Positions 50,991-59,287 of a stretch of DNA of 64,000 nt are shown piece after piece. Numbering within the stretch: position 1 is the stretch's first letter; each line of letters begins with the position of its first letter. Below the pieces are notes generated by a model. The model saw only the letters and a list, made by a program, of their open reading frames with translations. It had not been told where the DNA came from and searched no databases. The DNA comes from Actinospineispora eucalypti (lineage in GTDB: Bacteria; Actinomycetota; Actinomycetes; Mycobacteriales; Pseudonocardiaceae). The position numbers and the translations under genes were made by a program. The stretch spans positions 1,550,001-1,614,000 of the forward strand of contig JACHMT010000001.1 of assembly GCA_014208095.1 (NCBI GenBank). The letters are read 5' to 3'.

Positions 50991-52236
50991 TGGGGGTTGG
51001 CGGGGTTTGGTGGCCGGTCAGGGTGAGTCCGGTCAGGGCGATGAGCATCCAGGCGGCGACGTAAACGAACGCCGTGGTGGGTGAGGCGAGGGTGTAGAGC
51101 AGTCCGGCGATGGTGCTGGCGAGCACGTTCCCGCCGGCTTGGATGGTGGCGAGTATCCCGAACGCGGAGCCTCGCAGGTAGTCGGGCGCGAGGGCAGCGA
51201 CAGCGGCGGTTTGCCCGGTTTCGGCGGCGCCGATGCCGATACCGGCCAGCACGAACGCCACCGCCAGCGGCACCACGGCGGCGGGGGTGAGCGCGAACAG
51301 CAGGTAGGCGGCCAGGAACGCGGCCGCCCCGCCGGCCACGACCCGGCGTGGGCCGGTGGAGCCGAGCCGGTCGGAGAGCCGGCCCGCCGGGTAGGAGGTG
51401 AGGGTGGCGGCGATGTTGTAGGCGGTGTAGAGGCCGAGCGCGAGGGCGGTCGCGGCCTGGCCGCCGCGGGCCGGGGTGAGGAGGTCGGTGGCGCGCAGGA
51501 TGAGCAGGGTGGCGGCGAGGTTGCCGACCTCGAACGCGGTGAACGCACCGAGCAGCCAGCCCAGCCGGCCGCGCAGCACGAGGCGCACGTGGATGCGCAA
51601 CCGGTGCCGTTCGACCTGCTTGGGGAGCTTGGCATGGCGGATGGCGTACACGATCGCGGCCGCGGCCAGCAGTCCGGGGATGACCGAGATCAGGATGGCG
51701 GTACGCACGCCCACCGACGCGACCAGCCCGAGCGCGAGCAACGGGCCGAGGATCGCGCCCAGGTTGTCCATGGTGCGTTCAAACCCGTACGCCCGCCCGT
51801 AGGCGTCGGCTGGGACCACATCGGCCAGCAGGGCGTTGCGGGAGGGCACCCGCAGCCCGCGGGCCGCCCACGCCGCGCCGCGCAGCACCCCGACCTGCAC
51901 GACGTTGCCGGCCACACCGATCAGCGAGGACAACACCGCGGTCGTGGTGTATCCGCCGACCGCGACCGCGCGCCGCCGCATCGGATCGTCCGCCAGCGCG
52001 CCACCGACGAACCGGGCACCCCCGGCGAGCCCGTCGGCGATTCCCTCGATGACCCCGAGCGCCGCGGCCGGGGCGCCGAGGGTTGAGGTGACCAAGCTGG
52101 GTAGCAGGGCGGTGGGGATCTCGTGGCCGACATCGGCGAGCAGGCTCGCGGTCCCGATCCCGGTCACACCGCGTGTCAGCCACGGACGCCGTCCCTGCGC
52201 GGGCTCGGTGGACGCGCTGTCAGCTGGCACGACCAC
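50986..52236 (-). CDS. MFS transporter
   Basis: This 416-aa protein has twelve hydrophobic segments and several MFS features (LPSLVTSTLGAPAAALGVIEGIADGLAGGARFVGGALADD in the first half, YPAGRLSDRLGSTGPRRVVAGG as the second motif A). It probably exports drugs or metabolites; I cannot choose a substrate. The gene lies between a decayed TauE/SafE fragment and a frameshifted membrane-protein gene, so its neighbourhood is rearranged. ATG or GTG starts near 52236 fit. Confidence 0.85.
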   Translation of the reverse strand: MVVPADSASTEPAQGRRPWLTRGVTGIGTASLLADVGHEIPTALLPSLVTSTLGAPAAALGVIEGIADGLAGGARFVGGALADDPMRRRAVAVGGYTTTAVLSSLIGVAGNVVQVGVLRGAAWAARGLRVPSRNALLADVVPADAYGRAYGFERTMDNLGAILGPLLALGLVASVGVRTAILISVIPGLLAAAAIVYAIRHAKLPKQVERHRLRIHVRLVLRGRLGWLLGAFTAFEVGNLAATLLILRATDLLTPARGGQAATALALGLYTAYNIAATLTSYPAGRLSDRLGSTGPRRVVAGGAAAFLAAYLLFALTPAAVVPLAVAFVLAGIGIGAAETGQTAAVAALAPDYLRGSAFGILATIQAGGNVLASTIAGLLYTLASPTTAFVYVAAWMLIALTGLTLTGHQTPPTPK

Positions 52237-52416
52237 AGCCTGGCATCGCTGACCGAACGCGGCTCAACGAGCGGCCCCCCGCGTCGCGTCCCGGGCGGTC
52301 AATCCGGAGCGCCCGCATTCGCGGTTGGTGACCAGTACGACCTTGTCATCGGGCCGGGCGCGAGCCGTCCTGACGTGGACCAGGCGTCCTAGCCAATCCG
52401 CTGGGCGCTGGCGGGG

Positions 52417-53014
52417 TTAGCTCGCGCGGGCCAGGCAAGCGGTCGCGTGCAGCGGTCGTATCACGGCGGGTGTGATCGCCAGCGTGAGCAGCCCGGCCAA
52501 CACGACCGCCGGCCAGATCAGCGAGGCTGGTGCGAGCGCGCCCCGCACGGCGAGATAGATGGCCGCCTGCGCCACGGTGAGGGCTCCGAGAGCGGATGCT
52601 GGCGTAGGTGGCCCATCGCTGGCCGTGCGGCCGCCAGCCGGTCAGCGCCCGTAGGTGGGTGGGGGTGACCAGCAGGAGCAGTCCGAGCGCGGCCAGGCCG
52701 AGCGCGGCGGGGCCGGTGTACTCGGCGCCGGTGTCCAGGGCGAGCAGGATGGCCGGGCGGGTGTGCACGGACCACGGCATGGGCGGGGCGTGGTCGAGCA
52801 CGGTGCGCCACCCCAGCCCCACCACCGCGCCGACCAGCAACAGCGCGGTGCTGAGCTGTTGCAGGTGCGGGCGCAGCAGCTCGGCCCGCAATGCCGGTCC
52901 GATCGTGGCCGGTGAGCCGAACTCGCGCACTGCGGTCGTCACCGCATGCTGAGCGTCCATGCCGGTAGCTACCAGGTGTTCGGCGACAGCCAGGTGGGCA
53001 AGGTGATTGCCCAC
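52417..53014 (-). pseudogene. HAAS/permease-prefix-domain membrane protein, frameshifted
   Basis: The N-terminal part (HLVATGMDAQHAVTTAVREFGSPATIGPALRAELL) resembles the HAAS/permease-prefix domain, and three helices follow. After TYAS near 52600 the frame shifts by one base. In the next frame the protein continues SALGALTVAQAAIYLAV and then two further membrane segments to TAA at 52417-52419. A one-base insertion therefore splits it, unless this is a sequence error. The first residues overlap the HD-like gene by 46 bp, so the real start may be ATG 52960. Confidence 0.65.
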
Positions 53015-53619
53015 AGGTTGTGAACAAGACGGCCACCAGCCACGGCGAGAACCGGACCGGCGCGCAGCACGGCGCGGCGTACCGGATGTTGCGGCGCGTA
53101 GCGGGCGAGGATGTCGCTGATCCGCTCCTCATAGGTCATCTGCTCGCCGCCGGGGCCGGTGGTGAGGTCGGCGGCGGTCAACGCGTCGTGCAGCGGTGAT
53201 TCCTCGTAGGGGAACTCGGCGAGCAGTGTATGGGCGAGACCGCGTTCGGCGGCCTCGAAGCGTGCTCCGGAATGGTGTGCAACCAGGCTGACCACCACCG
53301 GCGGCCAACCCTCGGCACGCAGGTAGCGGGCGCCGTCCAGCGGGTGAAACCCGGTGTGGCAAAGCCGCGGCGAGTACCCGATGGCGTGCAACCACGCCGC
53401 CGCCACCAGAACCGGCCGCTGCTCAACCGGTACCGCCGAGGCCAGCTCTTCGGCTCGCCGCGCGACCGCCTGCACGTGGAGCCAACGGCGACCCAGCGGC
53501 CCGACGAATCGTTCCGCTACCGCGCGAGCCTCGTGGAGGTCCACAAACCCGAAAGAGTAGCCGCGCACGGCCTGACCGGCGGCCGGCTCACCCGAATGCC
53601 CGACGATCGCCCAGTTCAC
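52969..53619 (-). CDS. HD-domain-like protein with altered metal motif
   Basis: This 216-aa protein starts with GTG 53619, with GGAGGAA 7 bp upstream. It aligns in pattern with HD-fold phosphohydrolases: RRWLHVQAVARRAEEL (His near 48), VAAAWLHAIGYSP (His78) and CHTGFHPLDGARYLRAEGWPPVVVSLVAHHSGARFEA with further His. The usual HD doublet is His78-Ala79 here, so one metal-binding Asp is missing and hydrolysis may be lost. It diverges from the DNA-ligase gene. The function is unknown. Confidence 0.7.
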   Translation of the reverse strand: MNWAIVGHSGEPAAGQAVRGYSFGFVDLHEARAVAERFVGPLGRRWLHVQAVARRAEELASAVPVEQRPVLVAAAWLHAIGYSPRLCHTGFHPLDGARYLRAEGWPPVVVSLVAHHSGARFEAAERGLAHTLLAEFPYEESPLHDALTAADLTTGPGGEQMTYEERISDILARYAPQHPVRRAVLRAGPVLAVAGGRLVHNLWAITLPTWLSPNTW

Positions 53620-53667
53620 CGCCGCTTCCTCCTACGGTGCCGCGACCTGGAGGCGAGGGAGCTGGTC

Positions 53668-54648
53668 GTGGTGGAGTTACCCGAGGCGGTGCGCCCGATG
53701 CTGGCATCAGCCGGGTCACCGCCGAGTGGCCCCGGTTGGGCCGTCGAGTTCAAATGGGACGGCGTTCGGGCCATCGTGGCCGCGGCTGGCGACAGGGTCC
53801 GGGTCACCAGCCGCAACGGCAACGACGTCACCGCCGGCTACCCCGAAGTCACCAACGCGATTTCCGGATTCCGCGCATGGGGCTCGGTGCTGCTGGACGG
53901 CGAGCTGGTCGCACTGGACGCCGCCGGCCGCCCCGATTTCGGCCTGCTGCAGCGCCGTGTCCATGTCCGCGCCCCCACCGAGCTGCTGCGCGCCCAGGCA
54001 CCGGTAGTGCTGTACGTGTTCGATGTGCTCCAACTTGACGGGGACTGGGTGACCGGCGAGTCCTACGACACCCGCCGAGAGCACCTGCTCGCCCTGAGTC
54101 TCGCGGATGAGCGGGTCAGCGTGCCGCCGGCGAGCGAGGACGTGCCAGCCGAGCGGATGCTCGACATCGCGCGTACCCACGGCTTGGAAGGCATCGTGGC
54201 CAAGCGCCGCGACTCCCGCTACACCCCCGGCCGCCGCTCCAACGCCTGGATCAAAACGGCGCTGATCACCACCCAGAAAGTCATCATCGGCGGCTGGACC
54301 GCCAGGGAAGGCCACCGCCACAGCACCATTGGTGCGCTGCTGCTCGGCGCCCGTGACAGCGCGGGCCACTTGCGCTACCTCGGCCACGTCGGCACCGGCT
54401 TCACCCACGCGATGCTGCGCGACCTCCTCACCCAGCTCGAACCCCTCACCACCTCGGACAGCCCGTTCGACGAGGCAGTCCCGCGCGAGCACGCCCGCAA
54501 AGCCCGATGGGTCCAACCCCGCCTGGTCGGGGAAGTCGTCTACCGCACCCTCACCGCCGACGGCCGCCTGCGCCACGCCGCCTGGCGCGGACTGCGCCCC
54601 GACCGCGACCCAGGTGAAGTCACCCTCACCCCGGAGAGCGGCACGTAG
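53668..54648 (+). CDS. ATP-dependent DNA ligase (LigD/LigC-like)
   Basis: This 326-aa protein starts at GTG 53668 (or 53671), after GGAGGCGAGGGAG. Adenylation domain: active-site lysine motif EFKWDGVRAI (Lys30), LLDGELVALD, FDVLQLDG, EGIVAKRRDSRYTPGRRSNAWIKTA. An OB-fold C-terminal domain follows (VIIGGWTAREGHRHSTIGALLLGARDSAGHLRYLGHVGTGFT). The size suits a stand-alone LigC-type ligase without the LigD polymerase or phosphoesterase parts. It seals nicks, possibly in a stress or NHEJ role; no ku gene is in the window. Confidence 0.9.
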   Translation: MVELPEAVRPMLASAGSPPSGPGWAVEFKWDGVRAIVAAAGDRVRVTSRNGNDVTAGYPEVTNAISGFRAWGSVLLDGELVALDAAGRPDFGLLQRRVHVRAPTELLRAQAPVVLYVFDVLQLDGDWVTGESYDTRREHLLALSLADERVSVPPASEDVPAERMLDIARTHGLEGIVAKRRDSRYTPGRRSNAWIKTALITTQKVIIGGWTAREGHRHSTIGALLLGARDSAGHLRYLGHVGTGFTHAMLRDLLTQLEPLTTSDSPFDEAVPREHARKARWVQPRLVGEVVYRTLTADGRLRHAAWRGLRPDRDPGEVTLTPESGT

Positions 54649-54761
54649 GGATCACGCCCGGCCGGAAACGGCTGGCGGGACGATGACTGTGCTCGCCGCC
54701 GGGCGGTCCGTCGTGGTGCCGGCCGCGTGAGCCGCTCGCGATCGCCAACATCCGAGCTCGT

Positions 54762-55422
54762 TCAACGACCTCTGGGTCCGCGTCCTGGGCCACGCGCCGA
54801 TCGCGCCCGCGAGGAGGACCCGACCACCAGATCACGCAGGATCGCCGCCCACTCCATCACGAAGACGTGCGATACGGCGGTGAATCCGTCGCCGGAGAAG
54901 AGGCGCCGGGCGAGCGAGCTGGATCCGGGAACTGACATGTCCATCGTCGCGTGGCCTTCCATGGCCCCGGTCAACCCGCGTTCGGCCTGTTCACGGGCCT
55001 TGTTCAGCAGTTGGCGCCGCAGAAAGACGCGCAGCGGCACCGCCAGCGCAACAATCATGGCCGGTCCACCGAGGAATTCGGCGGTGGTGAACTGCCAGCC
55101 CATCAGCAGCGCCATGATGATGCCCAGTTCCACCACGAGGTTGGTCGAGCCGATCTGGAAGGCCATGGCGCGGTGAGTTGGCGCCCTTCGGAACAGGGAA
55201 CGGGCCAGCGCGACCGCCGCGTACGAGCACGAGGACGAAGCCGCGCCCAGACCGGCCGCCACCGTCAGGGTGCGTGGACGGTCATCGCCGAGCAGGTTGG
55301 CGATGGTGGATTTGCGCACCACGGCCTGGATCACCGCTGACGGCGCAAATCCTAATCAGCGCCCAGCGGATCTCCCAGGCCATCGCGCCGGCTAGGACCA
55401 GGGCATGGCCGATGGCAGCCAC
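54762..55422 (-). pseudogene. ArsP/DUF318-type permease, broken by frameshifts
   Basis: A GTG at 55422 with GGAGGTGA upstream starts AAIGHALVLAGAMAWEIRWAL, then the frame breaks near 55355. Another frame continues LGFAPSAVIQAVVRKSTIANLLGDDRPR, SSCSYAAVALARSLFRR and FQIGSTNLVVELGIIMALLMGWQFTTAEFLGG, which match the ArsP_1 family. Near 54830 the frame changes again (VLLAGAIGAW in the other phase). At least two indels are needed. The gene is probably dead, or the sequence has errors. Arsenic or organo-metal export is only the family's usual role. Confidence 0.65.
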
Positions 55423-55529
55423 CCGTCTCACCTCCAGCCCCCTGCACTACCCGTCCGGACGGCACCGAAACTAGACGGCGGGTCGCGCGGCTGAGCTGGT
55501 TGGCCTGTGCTCCTGTCGGTGCCGGTTGT

Positions 55530-56381
55530 CTAGACCGTCACCTTGGTTCGCATGTTGGTGTTCTGGCGGGTCGGGCGGTTCCGGGCCGCGCCGGTGCGGG
55601 CGTGGGTGGCGTAGAGGGTGAGCCCGACGAAGGTGATGCCGCCGACCAGGTTGCCGAGCACGGTGGGGATCTCGTTCCAGATGAAGTAGTCGGCGATGGA
55701 GAACTTGCCGTGCAGCATCAGGCCGGAGGGGAACAGGAACATGTTCACCACCGAGTGCTCGAAGCCCATGTAGAAGAAGACCAGGATCGGCATCCACATG
55801 CCGATGACCATGCCGGACACCGAGGTGGAGATCATCGCGGCGACCACGCCGGTGGAGACCATCCAGTTGCACAGCACGCCGCGGATGAACAAGGTCAGCA
55901 TGCCGGCGGCGCCGTGCGCGGCGTAGCCGAGGGTGCGGCTTTCGCCGATCGCGCCGAGCTTTTGCCCGACCGCGTTGGGATCCACGGTGAAGGCGAAGGT
56001 GACGATGACCGCCATCATGAGCGCGACGGTCAGCGCGCCGGCGAAGTTGCCGAGGAAGACCAGCGCCCAGTTGCGCAGGACCGAGCGCAGCCGGACCCCT
56101 GGGCGCCGGTCGATCCAGGCCAGCGGGACCAGGGTGAATACGCCGGTCAACAGGTCGAAGCCGAGCAGGTAGAGCATGCAGAAGCCGACCGGGAAAAGCA
56201 GCGCGCCGACCAGTGGTTGCCCGGTCTCCACGGTGATCGTGACGGCGAACGCGGCGGCCAGGGCCAGGATGGCGCCGGCCATGTAGGCGCGCAGCACGGT
56301 GTCACGAGCGGACATGAAGACCTTCGCCTCACCGGCGTCGATCATCTTCGCCACGAACTCGGGTGGTTTGAGATAGGACAA
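55530..56381 (-). CDS. Formate/nitrite transporter (FNT) family channel
   Basis: This protein has 283 aa from TTG 56381, with AAGGAG 7 bp upstream; a longer frame reaches 56462. Six helices are visible (YMAGAILALAAAFAVTI, LFPVGFCMLYLLGFDLLTG, NWALVFLGNFAGALTVALMMAVIV, GVLCNWMVSTGVVAAMISTSVSGMVIGMWMPILVFFYMGFEHSVVNMFLFPSG, ...GNLVGGITFVGLTLY). The GFDLLTG and GFEHSVVNMF motifs are classic FNT signatures. These are pentameric pores for formate, nitrite or hydrosulphide. A stress-gene setting and a possible shared promoter region with the USP gene suggest low-oxygen or nitrosative conditions. Confidence 0.9.
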   Translation of the reverse strand: MSYLKPPEFVAKMIDAGEAKVFMSARDTVLRAYMAGAILALAAAFAVTITVETGQPLVGALLFPVGFCMLYLLGFDLLTGVFTLVPLAWIDRRPGVRLRSVLRNWALVFLGNFAGALTVALMMAVIVTFAFTVDPNAVGQKLGAIGESRTLGYAAHGAAGMLTLFIRGVLCNWMVSTGVVAAMISTSVSGMVIGMWMPILVFFYMGFEHSVVNMFLFPSGLMLHGKFSIADYFIWNEIPTVLGNLVGGITFVGLTLYATHARTGAARNRPTRQNTNMRTKVTV

Positions 56382-56595
56382 GACGTCGCTCCTTGGCCGC
56401 GTCGTAGGAGGGGCCGCCGGGGAGTTGTGACGCCGAGCCCCGATCATGCCCCGAAGATCCAAGCTGTCCGGCCGAGTCTGGGGAGTGACAGTTTCCGTCC
56501 TGTGACATCGCGGGGAGTATCAGATCAACGCGCGCTCACCGCGGTCCGGGGCACCGTGTGATGCGGTGTGCTCTCGTCGTGGGTGTTCCACGTGG

Positions 56596-56627
56596 CGAAG
56601 GTCGTGCGAGGTGGTGACCTTCGACCC
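56596..56627. promoter_or_regulatory. Inverted-repeat box CGAAGGTC-N12-GACCTTCG upstream of the stress-protein gene
   Basis: A perfect 8-bp inverted repeat (56596-56603 and 56616-56623) is located about 75-100 bp before the USP start, in the 317-bp divergent gap between FNT and USP. The right copy, GGTGACCTTCGACCC, loosely resembles DevR/DosR-type boxes. Apart from this I see no clear feature in the gap. Confidence 0.4.
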
Positions 56628-56698
56628 GGTGGTCGGTGTTCGAGGGGACGCACACTGTGCCGAGGTGCCGAACCCGTCAATGCAGGTAAGGGGTCTTC

Positions 56699-57196
56699 GT
56701 GAGCGCACCCGGACGTGGGTCGTTCGTCGTGGTCGGTGTGGATGGTTCGGACGCGTCCTTGGACGCGCTGCGCTGGGCGGCCAGGCAGGCGGAGCTGACC
56801 GGCGCCGCGCTCCACGCCGTCACCGTATGGCAGTGGCCGACCACCTATGGGTATGCCCCGGGCTACTCGGACGTCGACTTCGCGGCTCTCGCGGAAGAGA
56901 CCCTCACCCAGGCCGTCGAGCAGACGTTCGGGACCACGCCTGGTGTCGTGGTCGTTCGGCGGGTCCTCGAGGGGCATCCGGCCTCCGCGCTCACGGAGGC
57001 CGCTCGAGGGGCGGATCTGTTGGTGGTGGGCAGCCGTGGGCACGGGGGTTTTGCCGGGATGCTGCTCGGTTCGGTGGGCCAGCACTGTGTCCAGCATGCG
57101 CCGTGCCCGGTTGTGATCACCCGCCACATCCCCGCGGCGAGGGAGGTCACGGGCGCACGGGCGTCGTCGCGGCGCAGCGGCCGGCCAGGAAGCTGA
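56699..57196 (+). CDS. Universal stress protein (UspA family)
   Basis: This 165-aa USP domain shows FVVVGVDGSDASLDALRWAARQA at the N-terminus and the ATP-binding motif GSRGHGGFAGMLLGSVGQHC near residues 115-135 (G-x2-G-x9-G-S form). The C-terminus is basic and variable. USPs bind ATP and are induced by stress, starvation or hypoxia in actinobacteria. The GTG start follows GGGGTCTTC, a weak ribosome site. It lies opposite the FNT gene; a shared inverted-repeat box is a candidate control site. Confidence 0.9.
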   Translation: MSAPGRGSFVVVGVDGSDASLDALRWAARQAELTGAALHAVTVWQWPTTYGYAPGYSDVDFAALAEETLTQAVEQTFGTTPGVVVVRRVLEGHPASALTEAARGADLLVVGSRGHGGFAGMLLGSVGQHCVQHAPCPVVITRHIPAAREVTGARASSRRSGRPGS

Positions 57197-57242
57197 CGAA
57201 CCGGGTGGGCGCCAGCAGCGCGAGGCCGCGATGGTGTGCTTT

Positions 57243-57293
57243 CTGTACGAACGCCCTGTACAGTTGCCCTGGTTGAGAGTTGCCCTGGTTGAG
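57243..57293. promoter_or_regulatory. TetR-operator-like inverted repeat plus a 16-bp tandem repeat
   Basis: CTGTAC-N9-GTACAG (57243-57263) forms a perfect 6-bp inverted repeat 40 bp before the TetR start. Directly after it the 16-bp unit AGTTGCCCTGGTTGAG occurs twice in tandem (57262-57293). The inverted repeat is the likely autoregulatory site; the tandem copy may be a second site or a recent duplication. Confidence 0.5.
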
Positions 57294-57302
57294 GGGAGGC
57301 GG

Positions 57303-57890
57303 ATGGTTTCTTCGAGCACCGCGCGCGGGATCCAAGTGCGGCGGCGTCTGCTCGCGGCGGCGGTTGAGCTGATTCCGGAGCGCGGCTGGGTGGGGGTGAG
57401 TACGAGGGTTCTCGCGGAGCGCGCGGGGGTGACGCCGAGCGTCGTGCACTATCACTTCTCGTCCTTGTCGGAGCTGTTGAACGAGGCCGTGGTCGGCGTG
57501 ATCCGGCAGGCACTGGCCGAGGTGGATGCCTTCCTGGAGACGATAGAGACCCCGGTGGGCGCGGTGGAGGCGCTGTTCGCCTCGGTCGAGCACTACAGCG
57601 GGGCCGATCCGATGTCGCGGTTGACGGTGGAGACTTACCTGGCGGCCGGCAGGGACGAGCGGCTGCGTGCGCGGATCGCCGAGGTGGTCGACGAGTTCCG
57701 CCGGCGTTTCGGTCGTTGGCTGGGTGAGCGCGGGATCCCGTTGCCGGAGCAGACCGTCGCGGTGTTGGTGGCGGCGATCGACGGGCTGCTGCTGCAGCGC
57801 GGGCTTGGTGCGCGCTTGGATGCCGAGTCGGTTGTGGCCGTACTGCGCCGGCTGGTGGGCCCCGACCTGGTCGCCGAGGTGGGTCGATGA
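57303..57890 (+). CDS. TetR/AcrR family transcriptional regulator
   Basis: This protein has 195 aa from ATG 57303, with GAGGGGAGG just before. The helix-turn-helix is clear (RRRLLAAAVELIPERGWVGVSTRVLAERAGVTPSVVHYHFSSLSELLNEAVV). The C-terminal domain is a ligand-binding helical bundle. Its stop overlaps the following FAD monooxygenase start (ATGA), so the repressor and its target are encoded in one operon. A 6-bp inverted repeat upstream would let it control itself and the monooxygenase. The signal molecule is unknown but may be the monooxygenase substrate. Confidence 0.88.
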   Translation: MVSSSTARGIQVRRRLLAAAVELIPERGWVGVSTRVLAERAGVTPSVVHYHFSSLSELLNEAVVGVIRQALAEVDAFLETIETPVGAVEALFASVEHYSGADPMSRLTVETYLAAGRDERLRARIAEVVDEFRRRFGRWLGERGIPLPEQTVAVLVAAIDGLLLQRGLGARLDAESVVAVLRRLVGPDLVAEVGR

Positions 57891-59086
57891 GGGTGGTGAT
57901 CTGCGGGGCCGGGATCGCCGGTCTGACCTTGGCCAACCAGCTGTCGCGGTTCGGGTTCGAGGTCGTGGTGGCCGAACGGAGCCCCGGTCCACGGTCGCAG
58001 GGCTACATGATCGACTTCTTTGGTCCCGGCTACCAGGCGGTCGAGGCGATGGGCCTGTTGCCCGCGATCGAACGGGTCGCGTATCACCTGGACGAAGCGA
58101 GCCTGCTCGATGAGCATGGCCGGCGGCGGGCCGGGGTGCGGCCGAGCCAGTTTGCCGACGGGCCGTTGCTGGACATCATGCGCCCCGACCTCGAGCGGGT
58201 GTTGCGCGAGCACCTGCCGGCCGAAGTGGATCTGCGTTTCGGGGCTGGTCTGGTCGGTGTGGAGGAGCGCGGTGACCGGGTGCGGGTGAGCCTTGAGGGC
58301 GGGGCGGAGGTGGAGGCCGATCTGTTGGTCGGTGCCGACGGTGTCCATTCGACGGTGCGCCGGCTGGCGTTCGGGCCGGAGGAACGGTTCTTCCGCTACC
58401 TGGGCTTTCACACCGCCGCGTTCGTGTGCGACTTCCCTCGGCTGCACGCGGTGACGCGGGGGCGGGCCTGCCTGACCGACACGATCGATTGCCAGATGGG
58501 TTTCTACGGGCTGCGTGACGGCCGGGTCGCCGCGTTCGCCGTGCACCGCGCCCCGGACCCGGTGTTACCGTCGGATGTTCGGGCGGCGGTGCGGGACAGC
58601 TATGGCGGGCTGGGCTGGTTGGTGCCCGAGGCGCTGGACCGCTGCCCGCCGGCGGGGGAGATCTACTACGACCAGGTCGCGCAGATCGAGATGCCCCGCT
58701 GGAGTTCGGGGCGGGTGGTGCTGGTCGGGGATGCCTGCTATGCGGTCTCGCTGCTGGCCGGTCAGGGAGCGTCGCTGGGCGTCGCCGGGGCATACGTGCT
58801 GGCCGAGCGGCTGCGGCGGGCACCGTCGATCGGTGAGGCACTGGCCGTGTACGAGCAGGTGTGGCGGCCGGTGGCGCGGGAGAAGCAGCGGATCGGTCGT
58901 GCCGCCGCGCGTTGGTTCCTGCCCGCGGCGGCGTGGGAGCTGCGGGTGCGGCGGTTGGCGCTGCGGTTGGCGCGGCTACCCATTGTCGACCGCTATGTGG
59001 CGGCGCTTGTGGCGGGCAAACCGACCGTGCTCAACGTGCGTTCCGCCCAGGACATGCCGGGGCCGCCGGCGAGTCCACACCGGTGA
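57887..59086 (+). CDS. FAD-dependent aromatic/tetracycline-type monooxygenase
   Basis: This 399-aa flavoprotein hydroxylase of the PHBH/TetX-like class shows the FAD motif RVVICGAGIAGLTLANQLSRFGFEVVVAERSPG, the DG motif region LLVGADGVHSTVRRLAFG and the GD motif GRVVLVGDACYAVSLLAGQGASLGVAGAYVLAERL. Such enzymes hydroxylate aromatic compounds or inactivate tetracycline-like drugs. It is co-translated with the TetR regulator. A drug or xenobiotic response unit is plausible. Substrate not predictable. Confidence 0.88.
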   Translation: MRVVICGAGIAGLTLANQLSRFGFEVVVAERSPGPRSQGYMIDFFGPGYQAVEAMGLLPAIERVAYHLDEASLLDEHGRRRAGVRPSQFADGPLLDIMRPDLERVLREHLPAEVDLRFGAGLVGVEERGDRVRVSLEGGAEVEADLLVGADGVHSTVRRLAFGPEERFFRYLGFHTAAFVCDFPRLHAVTRGRACLTDTIDCQMGFYGLRDGRVAAFAVHRAPDPVLPSDVRAAVRDSYGGLGWLVPEALDRCPPAGEIYYDQVAQIEMPRWSSGRVVLVGDACYAVSLLAGQGASLGVAGAYVLAERLRRAPSIGEALAVYEQVWRPVAREKQRIGRAAARWFLPAAAWELRVRRLALRLARLPIVDRYVAALVAGKPTVLNVRSAQDMPGPPASPHR

Positions 59087-59192
59087 TCGAGCCGGACGCC
59101 GGTCTTAAGGGGATCGTCAGGAACAGCACGGTGTGGGGCTCGTTGGACCGGTTAGCCCGCCGCGCGGGCTGGTGGTAACACAGGGTGTTGCC

Positions 59193-59266
59193 GTAGGGGT
59201 GTAGCTCAACGGGTAGAGCGCCCGGTTTCCACGCCGGGGGACGCCGTGTTCGAGTCCGGCCACCCC
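59193..59266 (+). tRNA. tRNA-like gene with irregular anticodon loop
   Basis: A 74-nt sequence folds as a tRNA: 7-bp acceptor (AGGGGTG with CACCCCT), D arm GCTC-AACGGGTA-GAGC, anticodon stem CCCGG/CCGGG and T loop TTCGAGT. Two irregularities appear: the anticodon loop has 8 nt (TTTCCACG), and the T stem pairs perfectly only if one U (59245) is bulged. CCA is not encoded. Anticodon TCC (Gly) or CCA (Trp) are both possible; acceptor and D arm look most like a Trp tRNA. It may be a pseudo-tRNA or an unusual decoder. Confidence 0.55.
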
Positions 59267-59287
59267 TGCTCACAGTCGCCTGGGCGC

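Noticed and set aside
59193-59266. tRNA 3' end as an integration attachment site
   Set aside because: I saw no second copy of its 3' end in the window and no intact integrase adjacent.
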